A DNA stretch of 64,000 nucleotides from Vulcanimicrobiota bacterium (lineage in GTDB: Bacteria > Vulcanimicrobiota > Vulcanimicrobiia > Vulcanimicrobiales > Vulcanimicrobiaceae), in NCBI GenBank assembly GCA_003168375.1, contig PMSI01000007.1, positions 1 through 64,000 of the forward strand. Direction: 5' to 3'. The notes below the pieces were generated by a model. That model was not told the DNA's origin and did not search any database. It was given only the letters and a program-made list of their open reading frames with translations. Within the stretch, counting starts at the first letter, position 1; each line of letters starts with the position of its first letter. The position numbers were made by a program, and so were the translations under genes. Of this stretch, positions 34,139 to 42,702 are shown piece by piece.

Positions 34139-35439
34139 GTCGCCGCCGCGACGTCCGGTTTCGCCGGAACGTGAGATGAGAGATTGGCGACTCGCACGAG
34201 GGCCTCTCGTACGTCGGTCGCCGGTGCAACCCTCCACGCTTCGGTGCGCGAGCGGTCGAAAGTGAACGCCGTGAGCTCGAACGCTCCGAACGTTCCGCAG
34301 ACGACGGCGCCGTCGGGGTCGACGGCGAACGCGCGCCGCCGCGGCGTGTCGAACACCACGACGTAGGCGCGCAGCTCGGCCGCGCGCGTCCGCGCGAACG
34401 GGACGACCCACGCCGCTTCGATCGACGAGCGCCACACGAAGAGCCGCACGCCGTCGAGGCGCGGCGCGACGAGCGCGCGCGGGTCGAGTACTGCCTCGTC
34501 GTCGACGAACGCAACCTCACTGCTGGCCGGCTGTGCGTGCGGATCGATGACGAGATCGGCATCGGCGACCGCGGCGAGCGCGTGAAGTGCCGGGTCGGCG
34601 CGGCTCGCAACCGCGACGCGCTGCAGCGCCGGCAACGGCGGCCCGGCCGCCCGCTGCACGTGCGGCGGCTCCGGCGCGAGGTTCACGATCGGCGGGCCGA
34701 TCGCGATGCTGCCGTGGACGATCGTCTCCTCGTCTTGCGAGGCGAGGGCGACGACGCTCCCGTCGGCCGCGACGATCTGGCTCTTCCCGCAGTACGCCAC
34801 GCTGCGCGCCTCGACGCCCACTTTGTTCGCGGCGACGAGCGGAACGCCGTTCTCGCGAGCGCGCACCGCGATAATCAGGTCGGCTTGGAGGTTTTCGAGC
34901 GCGCGCGGGTCGCGGCCGCTGGTCACCCAGGCGGTCGGGACGGCGAGCACCTCGGCACCTTTTGCGACCAGCGTCGCGGCGATGGTCGGGATGCGGCCGT
35001 CGGCGCAGATGAAGACGCCGAGCCTGCCGGCCGGCGTGTCGACCGGCTCGAGCGCGGTCCCCGCGGTGAACCAGCGGCGGTCGAAATGCCAGAGAAAGCA
35101 CTTGTCGGCGAACCCCGCGATCCCGCTCGGCGTCACCACGTACGCGCTGTTCGCCAGGCCGTGCTCGCCGGTCCGCGCGCTGCCGTAGACGATCGTCGCG
35201 CCGGTGCGAGATGCAACCGCGATCACGTCTCGCGCGGCGTCCTCGAGCTGCTGCGGATCGACCGGATCCGTGCCGATGACATAGGCGGGGACGGTCCCTT
35301 CGGGGACGACGACCAGCCGCGCACCGGCCTCCGCGGCAGCGGCGATCCGCGCGAGCAGCGCGGGCCACCGCTCCACAAAGCCGGCACGATCGTGGGCACG
35401 CGTCTGCACGGCGGCGACGGGTGTCGGACGAGCACTCAC
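34135..35439 (-). CDS. Carbon-nitrogen hydrolase with degenerate second nitrilase domain
   Basis: A 434-aa protein. Residues 1 to about 265 form a nitrilase-superfamily domain with the full triad: Glu in VVPEGTVP, Lys in FADKCFLWHF and Cys in GVFICADGRIP. It likely hydrolyses amides or nitriles. The remaining 165 residues look like a second, truncated nitrilase domain (RAYVVVFDTPRRRAFAVDPD recalls the family's ENRVYVV-x-IVDPDG region) without Glu, Lys or Cys. Nitrilases are usually about 270 aa and form dimers, so the second half may act as an internal partner. Confidence 0.78.
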   Translation of the reverse strand: MSARPTPVAAVQTRAHDRAGFVERWPALLARIAAAAEAGARLVVVPEGTVPAYVIGTDPVDPQQLEDAARDVIAVASRTGATIVYGSARTGEHGLANSAYVVTPSGIAGFADKCFLWHFDRRWFTAGTALEPVDTPAGRLGVFICADGRIPTIAATLVAKGAEVLAVPTAWVTSGRDPRALENLQADLIIAVRARENGVPLVAANKVGVEARSVAYCGKSQIVAADGSVVALASQDEETIVHGSIAIGPPIVNLAPEPPHVQRAAGPPLPALQRVAVASRADPALHALAAVADADLVIDPHAQPASSEVAFVDDEAVLDPRALVAPRLDGVRLFVWRSSIEAAWVVPFARTRAAELRAYVVVFDTPRRRAFAVDPDGAVVCGTFGAFELTAFTFDRSRTEAWRVAPATDVREALVRVANLSSHVPAKPDVAAAT

Positions 35440-35521
35440 CTAACTAGCTCTCCCAGCACGAGGGCGGACGGATCTGCGCTCGCGAGATTTGCACATCACG
35501 GCCAGCCACGAGGACGCTTGA

Positions 35522-36163
35522 GTGAAACGACTGATCGCATGTGTTTCGCTCGTCGCCGCCGCCACCACTGCGGCGGTGCCGTCGACATCCCGGCCTCCGG
35601 CCGCCTCGCATGCGGCCGCGGCGAAAACGCCAGCCAAGCCGGCGAAGAGCGTGGCGAAAGCGCCGAAGTGCAGGATAGCGCCTGCCGACGAGTACTTCGG
35701 TAAGCTCAAGTTGAGCATTCTGGGCATTCGCAACACGATCAAGGACCAGGGGCTCAAGATCGATTACGATCCGCAGAAGGCGCCCTCGACGCTCGGCGCG
35801 ATCGGGCTGACCGAGGACGCGATCCACGATTGGCAGCGCAAATATCCCTGCGACACTTGGCTCCCGGGGACGCTGTACGCGCTCGAGCATTTCTACTTGA
35901 AGATCCACACCGACGACGGCGTGAAGCGCGTCCACGCGACCTTCGCCTGGCTGCGCCGGGACTACCCGAAGAGCAAGTTCGTCCAGATCGCCCGGCGCGA
36001 GGACGGCGAGGCGAGCGCGGTCGCGGCGGGGCCGGCGACCGCATTGGTCGAGCCGGGCGCCGGCGCGGCGACGCCGGTTCCGGGGACGGCACCGCAAAGC
36101 GTGATCAACGCCCAGAACGCGATGGGCGCCAGTCCGGCTCCGACCACCGCGCCCCATCACTGA
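35522..36163 (+). CDS. Secreted protein with Ala/Pro-rich ends
   Basis: A 213-aa protein starting at GTG 35522, with a signal peptide and a Lys/Pro/Ala-rich spacer. The central domain (about residues 48-155) has two Cys (KCRIAPAD and YPCDTW) and a helical pattern including GTLYALEHFYLKI. The C-terminal 50 residues are low-complexity Ala/Pro. No family is recognised. It is closed by a strong bidirectional terminator. Confidence 0.62.
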   Translation: MKRLIACVSLVAAATTAAVPSTSRPPAASHAAAAKTPAKPAKSVAKAPKCRIAPADEYFGKLKLSILGIRNTIKDQGLKIDYDPQKAPSTLGAIGLTEDAIHDWQRKYPCDTWLPGTLYALEHFYLKIHTDDGVKRVHATFAWLRRDYPKSKFVQIARREDGEASAVAAGPATALVEPGAGAATPVPGTAPQSVINAQNAMGASPAPTTAPHH

Positions 36164-36202
36164 AAAAAAAAGCCCCCGGCGTGAGCCGGGGGCTTTTTTT
36201 TC
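36163..36202. terminator. Bidirectional rho-independent terminator
   Basis: An A tract, a 10-bp perfect stem AGCCCCCGGC/GCCGGGGGCT with loop GTGA, and a T tract of eight. It serves both the plus-strand secreted protein and the minus-strand beta-barrel gene. It is the clearest intrinsic terminator in the window. Confidence 0.92.
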
Positions 36203-36219
36203 GTTCTGCGCCGTAGCGC

Positions 36220-37632
36220 TTAGAACTTGATACCGAGGCCGACGTAGCCGCCCGCGTGCGACGCGTCGCCCGGCGAGAGGTTCTTGCCGCGGATCGTGTC
36301 GCCCAGGAAGCCGGCATCGAGGAAGAGCCCGGAGTTACCGAGGTTCAGGGTGCCGCCGATCTGGTACTTGAGGAAGCGCTGCTGGAACTTGTCCGTCGTT
36401 CCGGCGATCGCCGCTGGAGCGAGCGGCACGTTCGGGAAGGTGAAGTCGCCCGAGATGCTCGGGTAGTACCAGACGCTACCGTAGACCGAGAACGACTGGT
36501 CGAGATCCGGGAGCTTCTCGGCGCCGAAGCCGAAGCCGTTCTGCTTCGGATAGCCGTAGTTCTCCTCACGGTGCAGGTAGCCGACACCGATGTAGATGCG
36601 CGGTTCGGCGATCTTGAGGCCGAGGCGCCCGTCGAAGTCGCTATCCCGCGCGTTGAACGACGGGACGCCGGTCTGGCCGTAGGCACCGATGACGGTGACG
36701 CAGCCCTGATCGCCGTGTGCGGGTCCGCCGCCCGCACCTTGGCACGGGTTCACGCCGGCCGCGAAGAAGGCCGGGTTAATCCCGCTGTTGTGCGGATAGC
36801 TGTACGAGCGGTAGTCGCCCTCGAGCATCCACGGGAGCCCGAAGAGCGGGAACTCGACCGCACCGCGGACCGAGTACGAGCCACCCTTGCCGGAGTTACC
36901 GGGCGAGAACTCGTTGTAGACCTTCGGGTTGAAGATATAGTCGCCGACGATGAAGTGCTCGTACGGATTTCTGGCGACCGGGGTCGGCGTCGGAACCGGG
37001 GTCGGAACCGGCGTGGCGACCGGTCTCGGCGTCGGCGCAGACGTCGGAACAGGGGTCGGCGGCGGCGTCGGGATCGGCGCCGGGATGTAGCGGACCACCA
37101 CGATGCGGCGATCCGGGACCCATTGGACGTAGGCGCCCATGCCCTCGGAGATCACGCGGACCGGTACGACGACCGCGCCCTTGTAGATTTCCGGAGGAAC
37201 GTCGAGCGGACGGCTCTCGCCGTTGATGACGACTTCCGGACGACCGACGGTCACTTTGACGTCCGAGCCGGGCTTGGAGACGTCAACCGTCTTCGAGGCC
37301 GGATCGTACGAGACCGTCGCGCCCATCTGCTCGAACATCGAGCGGAGCGGGATCAAAATGGTATTGCCGCGCACCAGCGCAGCGAGGACGCGGTTCGCCT
37401 TCAGGCGATCCGGCTTCGAATAGACATGCCGGTCGTTGAAGAGGATCGGGACCTCGCCGGAAGGCGGCGTGCCGAAGTCAGCGGGCGGCGCGGCCGGGCC
37501 GGCTTGAGCGATCTGCGTGTGCGCGTAGGGTCCGATGTTGCCTTGCGCGGCAGGGCTCTGGGCCGAGACCGACGTCGTACCGATTCCAACCGCGACTAGC
37601 GCGGCTAGAAGCCCGGTGCTCAGTCGTTTCAC
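36220..37632 (-). CDS. Copper-amine-oxidase-N domain plus outer-membrane beta-barrel
   Basis: A 470-aa secreted protein. After the signal peptide (cleavage near VSAQ, residue 25), residues about 55-190 contain two CuAO_N-like units (ILIPLRSMFEQMGATVSYD and VVVPVRVISEGMGAYVQW). A Pro-Thr linker (about 190-225) follows. The last 245 residues form amphipathic beta-strands ending GGYVGLGIKF, the C-terminal Phe expected of outer-membrane barrels. CuAO_N domains in other bacteria bind cell-wall material, so this may tie the outer membrane to the wall. The start is GTG 37632, after AGGGAG. Confidence 0.72.
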   Translation of the reverse strand: MKRLSTGLLAALVAVGIGTTSVSAQSPAAQGNIGPYAHTQIAQAGPAAPPADFGTPPSGEVPILFNDRHVYSKPDRLKANRVLAALVRGNTILIPLRSMFEQMGATVSYDPASKTVDVSKPGSDVKVTVGRPEVVINGESRPLDVPPEIYKGAVVVPVRVISEGMGAYVQWVPDRRIVVVRYIPAPIPTPPPTPVPTSAPTPRPVATPVPTPVPTPTPVARNPYEHFIVGDYIFNPKVYNEFSPGNSGKGGSYSVRGAVEFPLFGLPWMLEGDYRSYSYPHNSGINPAFFAAGVNPCQGAGGGPAHGDQGCVTVIGAYGQTGVPSFNARDSDFDGRLGLKIAEPRIYIGVGYLHREENYGYPKQNGFGFGAEKLPDLDQSFSVYGSVWYYPSISGDFTFPNVPLAPAAIAGTTDKFQQRFLKYQIGGTLNLGNSGLFLDAGFLGDTIRGKNLSPGDASHAGGYVGLGIKF

Positions 37633-37907
37633 GTAATACTCCCTAGCTAAGGTGTTGTGTCGAGAAGGGCGTGGCGCCGGCGTGGCCGGCCCGGTGAACG
37701 GGAGCGCACGAGAGTCCTCGCTTGCTCAGCCATTCCGGACCTACCCACGTCACCGGCGCGCTAATCACGAGGCGGAGCACCGCCCCGCTTCTGGTCCTCA
37801 CAACGCCGCTCGGCTACTCTGGGTTCGGTTCTTGGAAGCCGAGCGGCCGATGCGGGGACCGTTCCCGTAACGGCACCTTTACACGCCGGGGTTCCCAGGT
37901 CCTTATA
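37633..37907 (-). promoter_or_regulatory. Long structured leader of the barrel gene
   Basis: A 275-nt minus-strand leader without any gene. A TATAAG at 37907-37902 could be the -10 box. The RNA contains an 11-bp perfect hairpin (37837-37847 with 37805-37815, 21-nt loop), a hairpin GGCGG/CCGCC with 4-nt loop near 37775-37790, and other GC-rich inverted repeats. No known riboswitch consensus could be matched with confidence. Confidence 0.42.
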
Positions 37908-37931
37908 TGGCCGTCGGAAACTCGTGGCTAC

Positions 37932-38327
37932 TTAGCCGAGCTTCTCTTCCAGCCGCTCGCGGAACTTGTCGCGGGAGGCGACATACCGCTCGTGAGTGCC
38001 CTCGGCGATCTTCTCGCGCTCGTCGAACGCGGTGAAGGCGTACTCGATCCGCCGGCCATCGACTTTGAGGATCTCGACCTCGGTCCGGACGATCAGCCCG
38101 ACCGGGGTGGACGCCAGGTGCGTCAGGTCGACATGGGTGCCGAGGCTGATCTCGTCGGCGTCCAGGAGGGGCGCGACGCACTGCATCGCCGCTTCCTCGA
38201 CCAGCTGGAACAGCATGGGCGTGGAGAGAACGGGTACGCCTTTGTTGCCGGCTTTCTCGGCCGTCATCCATTCCTCGACCCGGGTCTGGCTCTGGTAGGT
38301 CCTCCCAACCTCGATCTTCCCGTGCAT
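37932..38327 (-). CDS. Hotdog-fold thioesterase, FlK-like
   Basis: A 131-aa protein. VLSTPMLFQLVEEAA carries the Thr and Glu, and GTHVDLTHLASTPVG the His, of the fluoroacetyl-CoA thioesterase (FlK) catalytic set. Most relatives hydrolyse ordinary acyl-CoAs rather than fluoroacetyl-CoA. The start is ATG 38327. It faces away from the MFP adaptor gene. Confidence 0.8.
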   Translation of the reverse strand: MHGKIEVGRTYQSQTRVEEWMTAEKAGNKGVPVLSTPMLFQLVEEAAMQCVAPLLDADEISLGTHVDLTHLASTPVGLIVRTEVEILKVDGRRIEYAFTAFDEREKIAEGTHERYVASRDKFRERLEEKLG

Positions 38328-38456
38328 CCCGGGGGCACCTTACGACCGGCAACCGGACGAATCATTTTCACGTTCCACGCGGTAGTACCGGCGAAGGTCG
38401 CGGTATAGGACGCCGATCCGAGTCCGTTCGCAGCAAGTAGAAGTAGAAGGAGTACC

Positions 38457-39953
38457 ATGAGACCGAGTCAGCGCACGTTGCTGGCCGCGGCGATCGTCGC
38501 CTTGGCGGCGACCGCGTGCGGTAAGGGGGGAGGCGCCGCCGCCGGCGGCGCTCGCACGCCGCTCGTCGTCGACGTCGCGCAGGCGCAGCGACAGAACATC
38601 GCGACGTTCGTCACGCTCGACGGGCAGATCGCGCCGATTCAGGAGTCGACGCTCAGCTCGCAGCAGTCCGGCAACGTCGCGGCGGTCTACGTCACCGAGG
38701 GCCAGCACGTCCGAAGCGGCCAGATCGTGGCCAAGCTCGACGACTCGACGCTGCGCGCCTCGCTCGTGCAGCAGCAGGCGATCGTGCAGCAGCAATCCGC
38801 CCAGCTCGGTTCGGCGACGCTTCAGGCCCCCGTCACCGTGGCACAGGCGTCGAACACCGTCGTCACGGCGCAGCAGCAGCTTGCCGCGGCCCGCAACGGC
38901 GTGCAGATCGCGCAAGCCGGGTATGACAGCGCGCTTTCGACGTACAACGCGGACAAGCAGCTCCTCGCACAAGGCTACGTCGCCCAGACGCAATACGAAC
39001 AGGCGCGCGCGCAGTACGTGCAAGCCCAGCAGGGTCTGAACAACGCTCGTGAGAGCGAACGCCAGGCGGTTACCGCGCTGCACTACGCGCAGACGCAGGG
39101 CGCGAACATGATGCCGATCCAGGGCCAGCAGATCGCGGTGAACCGCGGGCAGCTCGCAGCGGCGCAGGCGCAGGCACGCCTGCTCGAAACGGAGATCGCA
39201 CAGACCAGCATCACCGCGCCGTTCAACGGCGTCGTCACGCAGCGGCTGCTCGATCCCGGCGCGTTCGCGAGCCCAAACCAGCCCGTCGTGCGCGTCTCGC
39301 AGATCGACACGGTCTACGTGAACGTGAACGTCCCCGACGACGATCTCACCTACGTGCACACCGGAACGCCGGTCACGTTCACCACCTCGAGTCTCGCCAA
39401 CGCGACGTACAAGGCCGCGGTGATGGACGTCAACGCGACACCGACCGCGGGCACGCTCTCGTATCGGGCGCGCGTGCGCGTCCCGAATCCCAACGACCGC
39501 CTGCGAGGCGGGATGCTGGTAAGCGTCAGCGTCCGCAAGGAGTTCCATCCGAACGCGGTCGTGGTTCCACGCACCGCCGTCTTCCAGACCGAGAGCGGCG
39601 CGAACGTCTACACGGTCGCGGCCCTTCCGTCGCCGTCGCCCGGACCGGGCGGTCCTCCCGCCGCGGCGCCCCAAGCAAGCGGAGGAAACGGCGTCGCGAA
39701 AGCGGGCGGCGGCCGGCGCGGCGGCGCCGGAGCTGCGGGCGGGCCGGGCGGGCCCGCGGGGCCGCCGATGACGGTGATGCAAGCAAAACAGGTGCCGGTC
39801 CAGATCGGGCTTCAAACCGACACGCTCACCGAGATTCGCAGCGCGCAGATCCAGCCGGGGACCACGGTGATCACGACCCGGCCCGACGCCCTCCAGGACA
39901 AGAGCCCGGTGGCGTTCGCACCGGCGGCCGGCGGACGGCGCGGGCCGCAATGA
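38457..39953 (+). CDS. Periplasmic adaptor (MFP/HlyD) lipoprotein
   Basis: A 498-aa adaptor that links an inner-membrane pump to TolC. The signal ends in TAC-G (lipobox, Cys near residue 21). The biotinyl-lipoyl halves are visible (LDGQIAPIQESTLSSQQSG and TAPFNGVVTQRLLDPGAF), flanking a Gln/Ala-rich alpha-hairpin (about residues 100-245); a beta-barrel domain and a Gly/Pro-rich insertion near 390-430 follow. AAGGAG precedes the ATG at 38457. No RND, MFS or ABC pump gene is adjacent. It overlaps the TolC gene by 4 nt. Confidence 0.88.
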   Translation: MRPSQRTLLAAAIVALAATACGKGGGAAAGGARTPLVVDVAQAQRQNIATFVTLDGQIAPIQESTLSSQQSGNVAAVYVTEGQHVRSGQIVAKLDDSTLRASLVQQQAIVQQQSAQLGSATLQAPVTVAQASNTVVTAQQQLAAARNGVQIAQAGYDSALSTYNADKQLLAQGYVAQTQYEQARAQYVQAQQGLNNARESERQAVTALHYAQTQGANMMPIQGQQIAVNRGQLAAAQAQARLLETEIAQTSITAPFNGVVTQRLLDPGAFASPNQPVVRVSQIDTVYVNVNVPDDDLTYVHTGTPVTFTTSSLANATYKAAVMDVNATPTAGTLSYRARVRVPNPNDRLRGGMLVSVSVRKEFHPNAVVVPRTAVFQTESGANVYTVAALPSPSPGPGGPPAAAPQASGGNGVAKAGGGRRGGAGAAGGPGGPAGPPMTVMQAKQVPVQIGLQTDTLTEIRSAQIQPGTTVITTRPDALQDKSPVAFAPAAGGRRGPQ

Positions 39954-41557
39954 CGGGTCCGATCGCGACCGCGCGCGCGCTCGCCGGCGTCGCGCTGGCG
40001 GCGCTCGCTCTCGCCGCGTCCCCTGCGTTTGCGCAGGCTCCGACGCCGGCGGCAACCCCGGCACCCGTCCCAACCGTCAAACCGGCGGCCGCGCCGCAAC
40101 CGGGCGCGTCGCCGGCGTCGACCCAGGCCCCCTCCGGCGGCCCGGGGGCGATCAACGCGAACACGATCCCGACCCTCGAGCCGGCCGACCAGCGCTCGCC
40201 GCTGCCGTTTCCGGCGTACGGAACTCCGGCCCCGGTCACGCAGGTGCGTGCCGCGGCCGGCGTCCCGCAAGTCATCACGCTGCAGCAAGCGACGCTCATC
40301 GCGTACGCGCGCTCGCCGCTGCTCGCGGCGGCGCGCGCAAGCGTCGAGATCGCGAGCGCGCCGGTCGGGCTGGCGCAGAGCGCGCTCTTCCCGTCCGTCA
40401 CCGGCGACGTGTCGACCACGCGCTCGCACCGCCAGCCGGGAGGGTCGAACAACAGCACGACCACCGGGACCGGCACCGGTACGACGACGACGCTGAACCC
40501 GAACACGACGAGTAACAGCCTCTCGGTGCAGGTTCAGCAGCTGATCTTTGACGGCGGGCGGGTCGCGGCGCAGATTCGCGGCGCACGCGCGACGCAGTCG
40601 GCGTCGATCGCGACCTACCAGCGGCAACTGCAGACGGTCGCGTTCAACGTCGCGACGGCCTTCTACAACACGCTCTCCGCGCAGCGGCTGACGCAGGTCG
40701 ATCTGACGACGGTGGTGCTCGACCAGGTTCAGGAGAACTTGGTCAGCGCGCAGATTCGCGCCGGCACCACCGCACGCTCCGATCTCGCGACGGCGCAGCT
40801 CCCGACCGCCCAGGCGCGTGTCGCGGTCGTGCACGCGCAAGCGGCGGAACAGATCGCGCTCGCGACCTTCGCAAACACGCTGGGGCTCGACGCCGATATC
40901 GCCGTGCAGCCGAAGGACGACATCGGCCCGCTCAACGCGACGACCGGTACGCTGGCGGTCAACCCGGCGTTCCCGACACCGTCGTACGACCAAGCCGTGA
41001 CGCGCGCGATAGCGCTGCGTCCCGACCTGACGGCGCAGCAGCAGAACATCATCTCGCTCAGGGAGAACCTGCGCGCCGCCAAACTCGGCAGCTTCCCGAA
41101 CCTCAGCGGGACCGGGAGCTACGGGACCTCGTCGACGGATCCCGGCGGCGGGACGTTCCGGAACGCCGGCTCGATCGGTGTCGCGCTCTCGATTCCGATC
41201 TACGACCGCGGCGTCACGCGGGCGCAGACGGCGCAGGCGCAGGGGCAGCTCGACAATGGGGTCGCGCAGTTGCAGATCGCGCAGCAAGGGATTCAGCTGA
41301 ACGTGCGACAGGCACTGGTCAATCTGGTCGCGGCGTACGCGGCGCTCGACCAGACCAACGCCGAGCTCAGCAAAGCGCAGCAGGTGCTGCAGTCGACGCA
41401 GGCCCAGTACCGGGCCGGCGTGACGACCCTGCCGCTGCTGCTCAACGCGCAGGTCGGGATCACCCAGGCGCTGACCGACGAGGTCACGGCGGTGTACACC
41501 GTCCGGCAGGCGGAGCAGGCGCTCTTGTTCGCGGAGGGCGTGAACGCCGCCGGGTGA
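39950..41557 (+). CDS. TolC-family outer-membrane efflux protein
   Basis: A 535-aa outer-membrane channel with a signal peptide ending PAFAQ, then a Pro/Ala-rich region of about 75 residues. The body shows the internal duplication of TolC: two OEP repeats, the first near residues 100-310, the second about 325-535. NLVAAYAALDQTNAELSKAQQ and QYRAGVTTLPLLLNAQ are typical. The product of the preceding gene should dock on it. It ends in GTGA overlapping the next gene. Confidence 0.88.
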   Translation: MTGPIATARALAGVALAALALAASPAFAQAPTPAATPAPVPTVKPAAAPQPGASPASTQAPSGGPGAINANTIPTLEPADQRSPLPFPAYGTPAPVTQVRAAAGVPQVITLQQATLIAYARSPLLAAARASVEIASAPVGLAQSALFPSVTGDVSTTRSHRQPGGSNNSTTTGTGTGTTTTLNPNTTSNSLSVQVQQLIFDGGRVAAQIRGARATQSASIATYQRQLQTVAFNVATAFYNTLSAQRLTQVDLTTVVLDQVQENLVSAQIRAGTTARSDLATAQLPTAQARVAVVHAQAAEQIALATFANTLGLDADIAVQPKDDIGPLNATTGTLAVNPAFPTPSYDQAVTRAIALRPDLTAQQQNIISLRENLRAAKLGSFPNLSGTGSYGTSSTDPGGGTFRNAGSIGVALSIPIYDRGVTRAQTAQAQGQLDNGVAQLQIAQQGIQLNVRQALVNLVAAYAALDQTNAELSKAQQVLQSTQAQYRAGVTTLPLLLNAQVGITQALTDEVTAVYTVRQAEQALLFAEGVNAAG

Positions 41558-42702
41558 AGTCCCCGGCGATGACCTCCACGGCCCCGGTCTGGATCGACGA
41601 TCCCACCAACGCGGCGATCCTCGCGGTGAGCGAGGATCGTCTGCAGGGCTTCCAGCTCGATCCTTTCGGCGAGATCGCCGAGCGGAGCGGCATCGACGTC
41701 GCGACGGTTCTGGAGCGAATTGTCGCGATGGTGCGCTCGGGGACGATCCGTCGCGTGCGCCAAACGCTGATGGCGACGAACCTCGCCGCCGGAGCGCTGT
41801 GCGCGTGGCAGGTACCGCCCGAGCAGCTGAACGACGCGTTCGAGTGGCTGTTCCGCGAGGATCCGTTCTCGGGGCACGTCGTGCTCCGGACGACCGATGC
41901 CGCGACGCCGGGCTCCAACTATCGGCTGTGGACGACGCTCAAGGTGCCGCAGGGATTCTCGATCGACAAGCACGCGGCGTTTCTCGCGCGCACGATCGGC
42001 GCCGGTGCGTACCGGCTGATGCCGGCCAGGGCGCTGTTCGCGCTCGGCGTGGGGCACGTTCGGCGGCGAGGTATCGAACCGGGCGCACGCGCCGAGGTGC
42101 TGGCCGAGGTGCAGGATACCCTGATCGTCGATCTCGATGCGCTGGAGTGGCGCGTGCTCACGGCGATCAAGCGCGAACTCGCCGCTGGCGAGATCGTGCG
42201 CGACGTGTGGGCAGGGCGCGCGCGAGAAGCCGGCGTCTCGCTCGAGGAGTTCGCGCGGATCGGCGGCGCGCTGAGCGCGAAAGGCGTCATCGGCCGTTTC
42301 TCGACGTTCCTCGAGCACGTCAAGGCGAGTGCCGGTTCCGGCGGCAAGAGCGTCACGCGCTACAACGCGCTGTTCCATTGGAAGGTCCCGGCGGGACGCG
42401 AGATCGACGCGGGTCGCGAGCTCGGGCGGCACTACATCATGACCCACGCGTACTGGCGTGAAGGCGGTCCCGAGTTCCGCGGCGTCAACATCATGGGCGT
42501 TGCGCACGGTACCGAGAAGGAGACGCTGCTCGCCCACAAGGCCGCGATCGACGAGCATCTGCGCGCAGCCGGGATCGGGTTCGACTACACGAACGTGTTC
42601 TGGGGCGGCCGCAGCGAGATCAAGCCGTCGGAGATCGCACCCGCCGCGTACACGGAGTTCTGCGCGGCGCACCAGCTCGATCCGGAGGCGATGCGTTCAT
42701 GA
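41554..42702 (+). CDS. Fused Lrp/AsnC-type siroheme decarboxylase-like protein
   Basis: A 382-aa protein made of two AhbA/AhbB (NirDL)-like halves. Each half has a winged helix and an AsnC ligand domain. Half one: DPFGEIAERSGIDVATVLERI and GSNYRLWTTL with His in FSGHVVLR. Half two: RYNALFHWKVP, MTHAYWREGG and NIMGVAHG, matching the SHCYxR...N-x-MIHG region. In haem b and d1 pathways such proteins decarboxylate siroheme to didecarboxysiroheme. A plain Lrp regulator is the alternative, but regulators lack the W-T-L/H pairs. It is coupled to TolC and to the first SBP gene. Confidence 0.62.
   Translation: MKSPAMTSTAPVWIDDPTNAAILAVSEDRLQGFQLDPFGEIAERSGIDVATVLERIVAMVRSGTIRRVRQTLMATNLAAGALCAWQVPPEQLNDAFEWLFREDPFSGHVVLRTTDAATPGSNYRLWTTLKVPQGFSIDKHAAFLARTIGAGAYRLMPARALFALGVGHVRRRGIEPGARAEVLAEVQDTLIVDLDALEWRVLTAIKRELAAGEIVRDVWAGRAREAGVSLEEFARIGGALSAKGVIGRFSTFLEHVKASAGSGGKSVTRYNALFHWKVPAGREIDAGRELGRHYIMTHAYWREGGPEFRGVNIMGVAHGTEKETLLAHKAAIDEHLRAAGIGFDYTNVFWGGRSEIKPSEIAPAAYTEFCAAHQLDPEAMRS

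Noticed and set aside
37633-37931. c-di-AMP (ydaO) or SAM riboswitch in the leader
   Set aside because: Isolated pieces resemble ydaO (GAACCC, GGGGAACC-like), but their order and the long 11-bp stem do not fit the consensus, so no class was assigned.
38264-38458. 64-aa minus-strand frame beginning with a run of leucines
   Set aside because: The Leu run is only the antisense of the repeated AGTAGAAG before the adaptor gene, and the rest overlaps the thioesterase gene antisense.
41554-42702. Simple Lrp/AsnC transcription factor
   Set aside because: The protein has two fused halves with the H-x-Y and W-T-L/N-I-M patterns of siroheme decarboxylases and twice the length of Lrp; regulation remains a lesser alternative.
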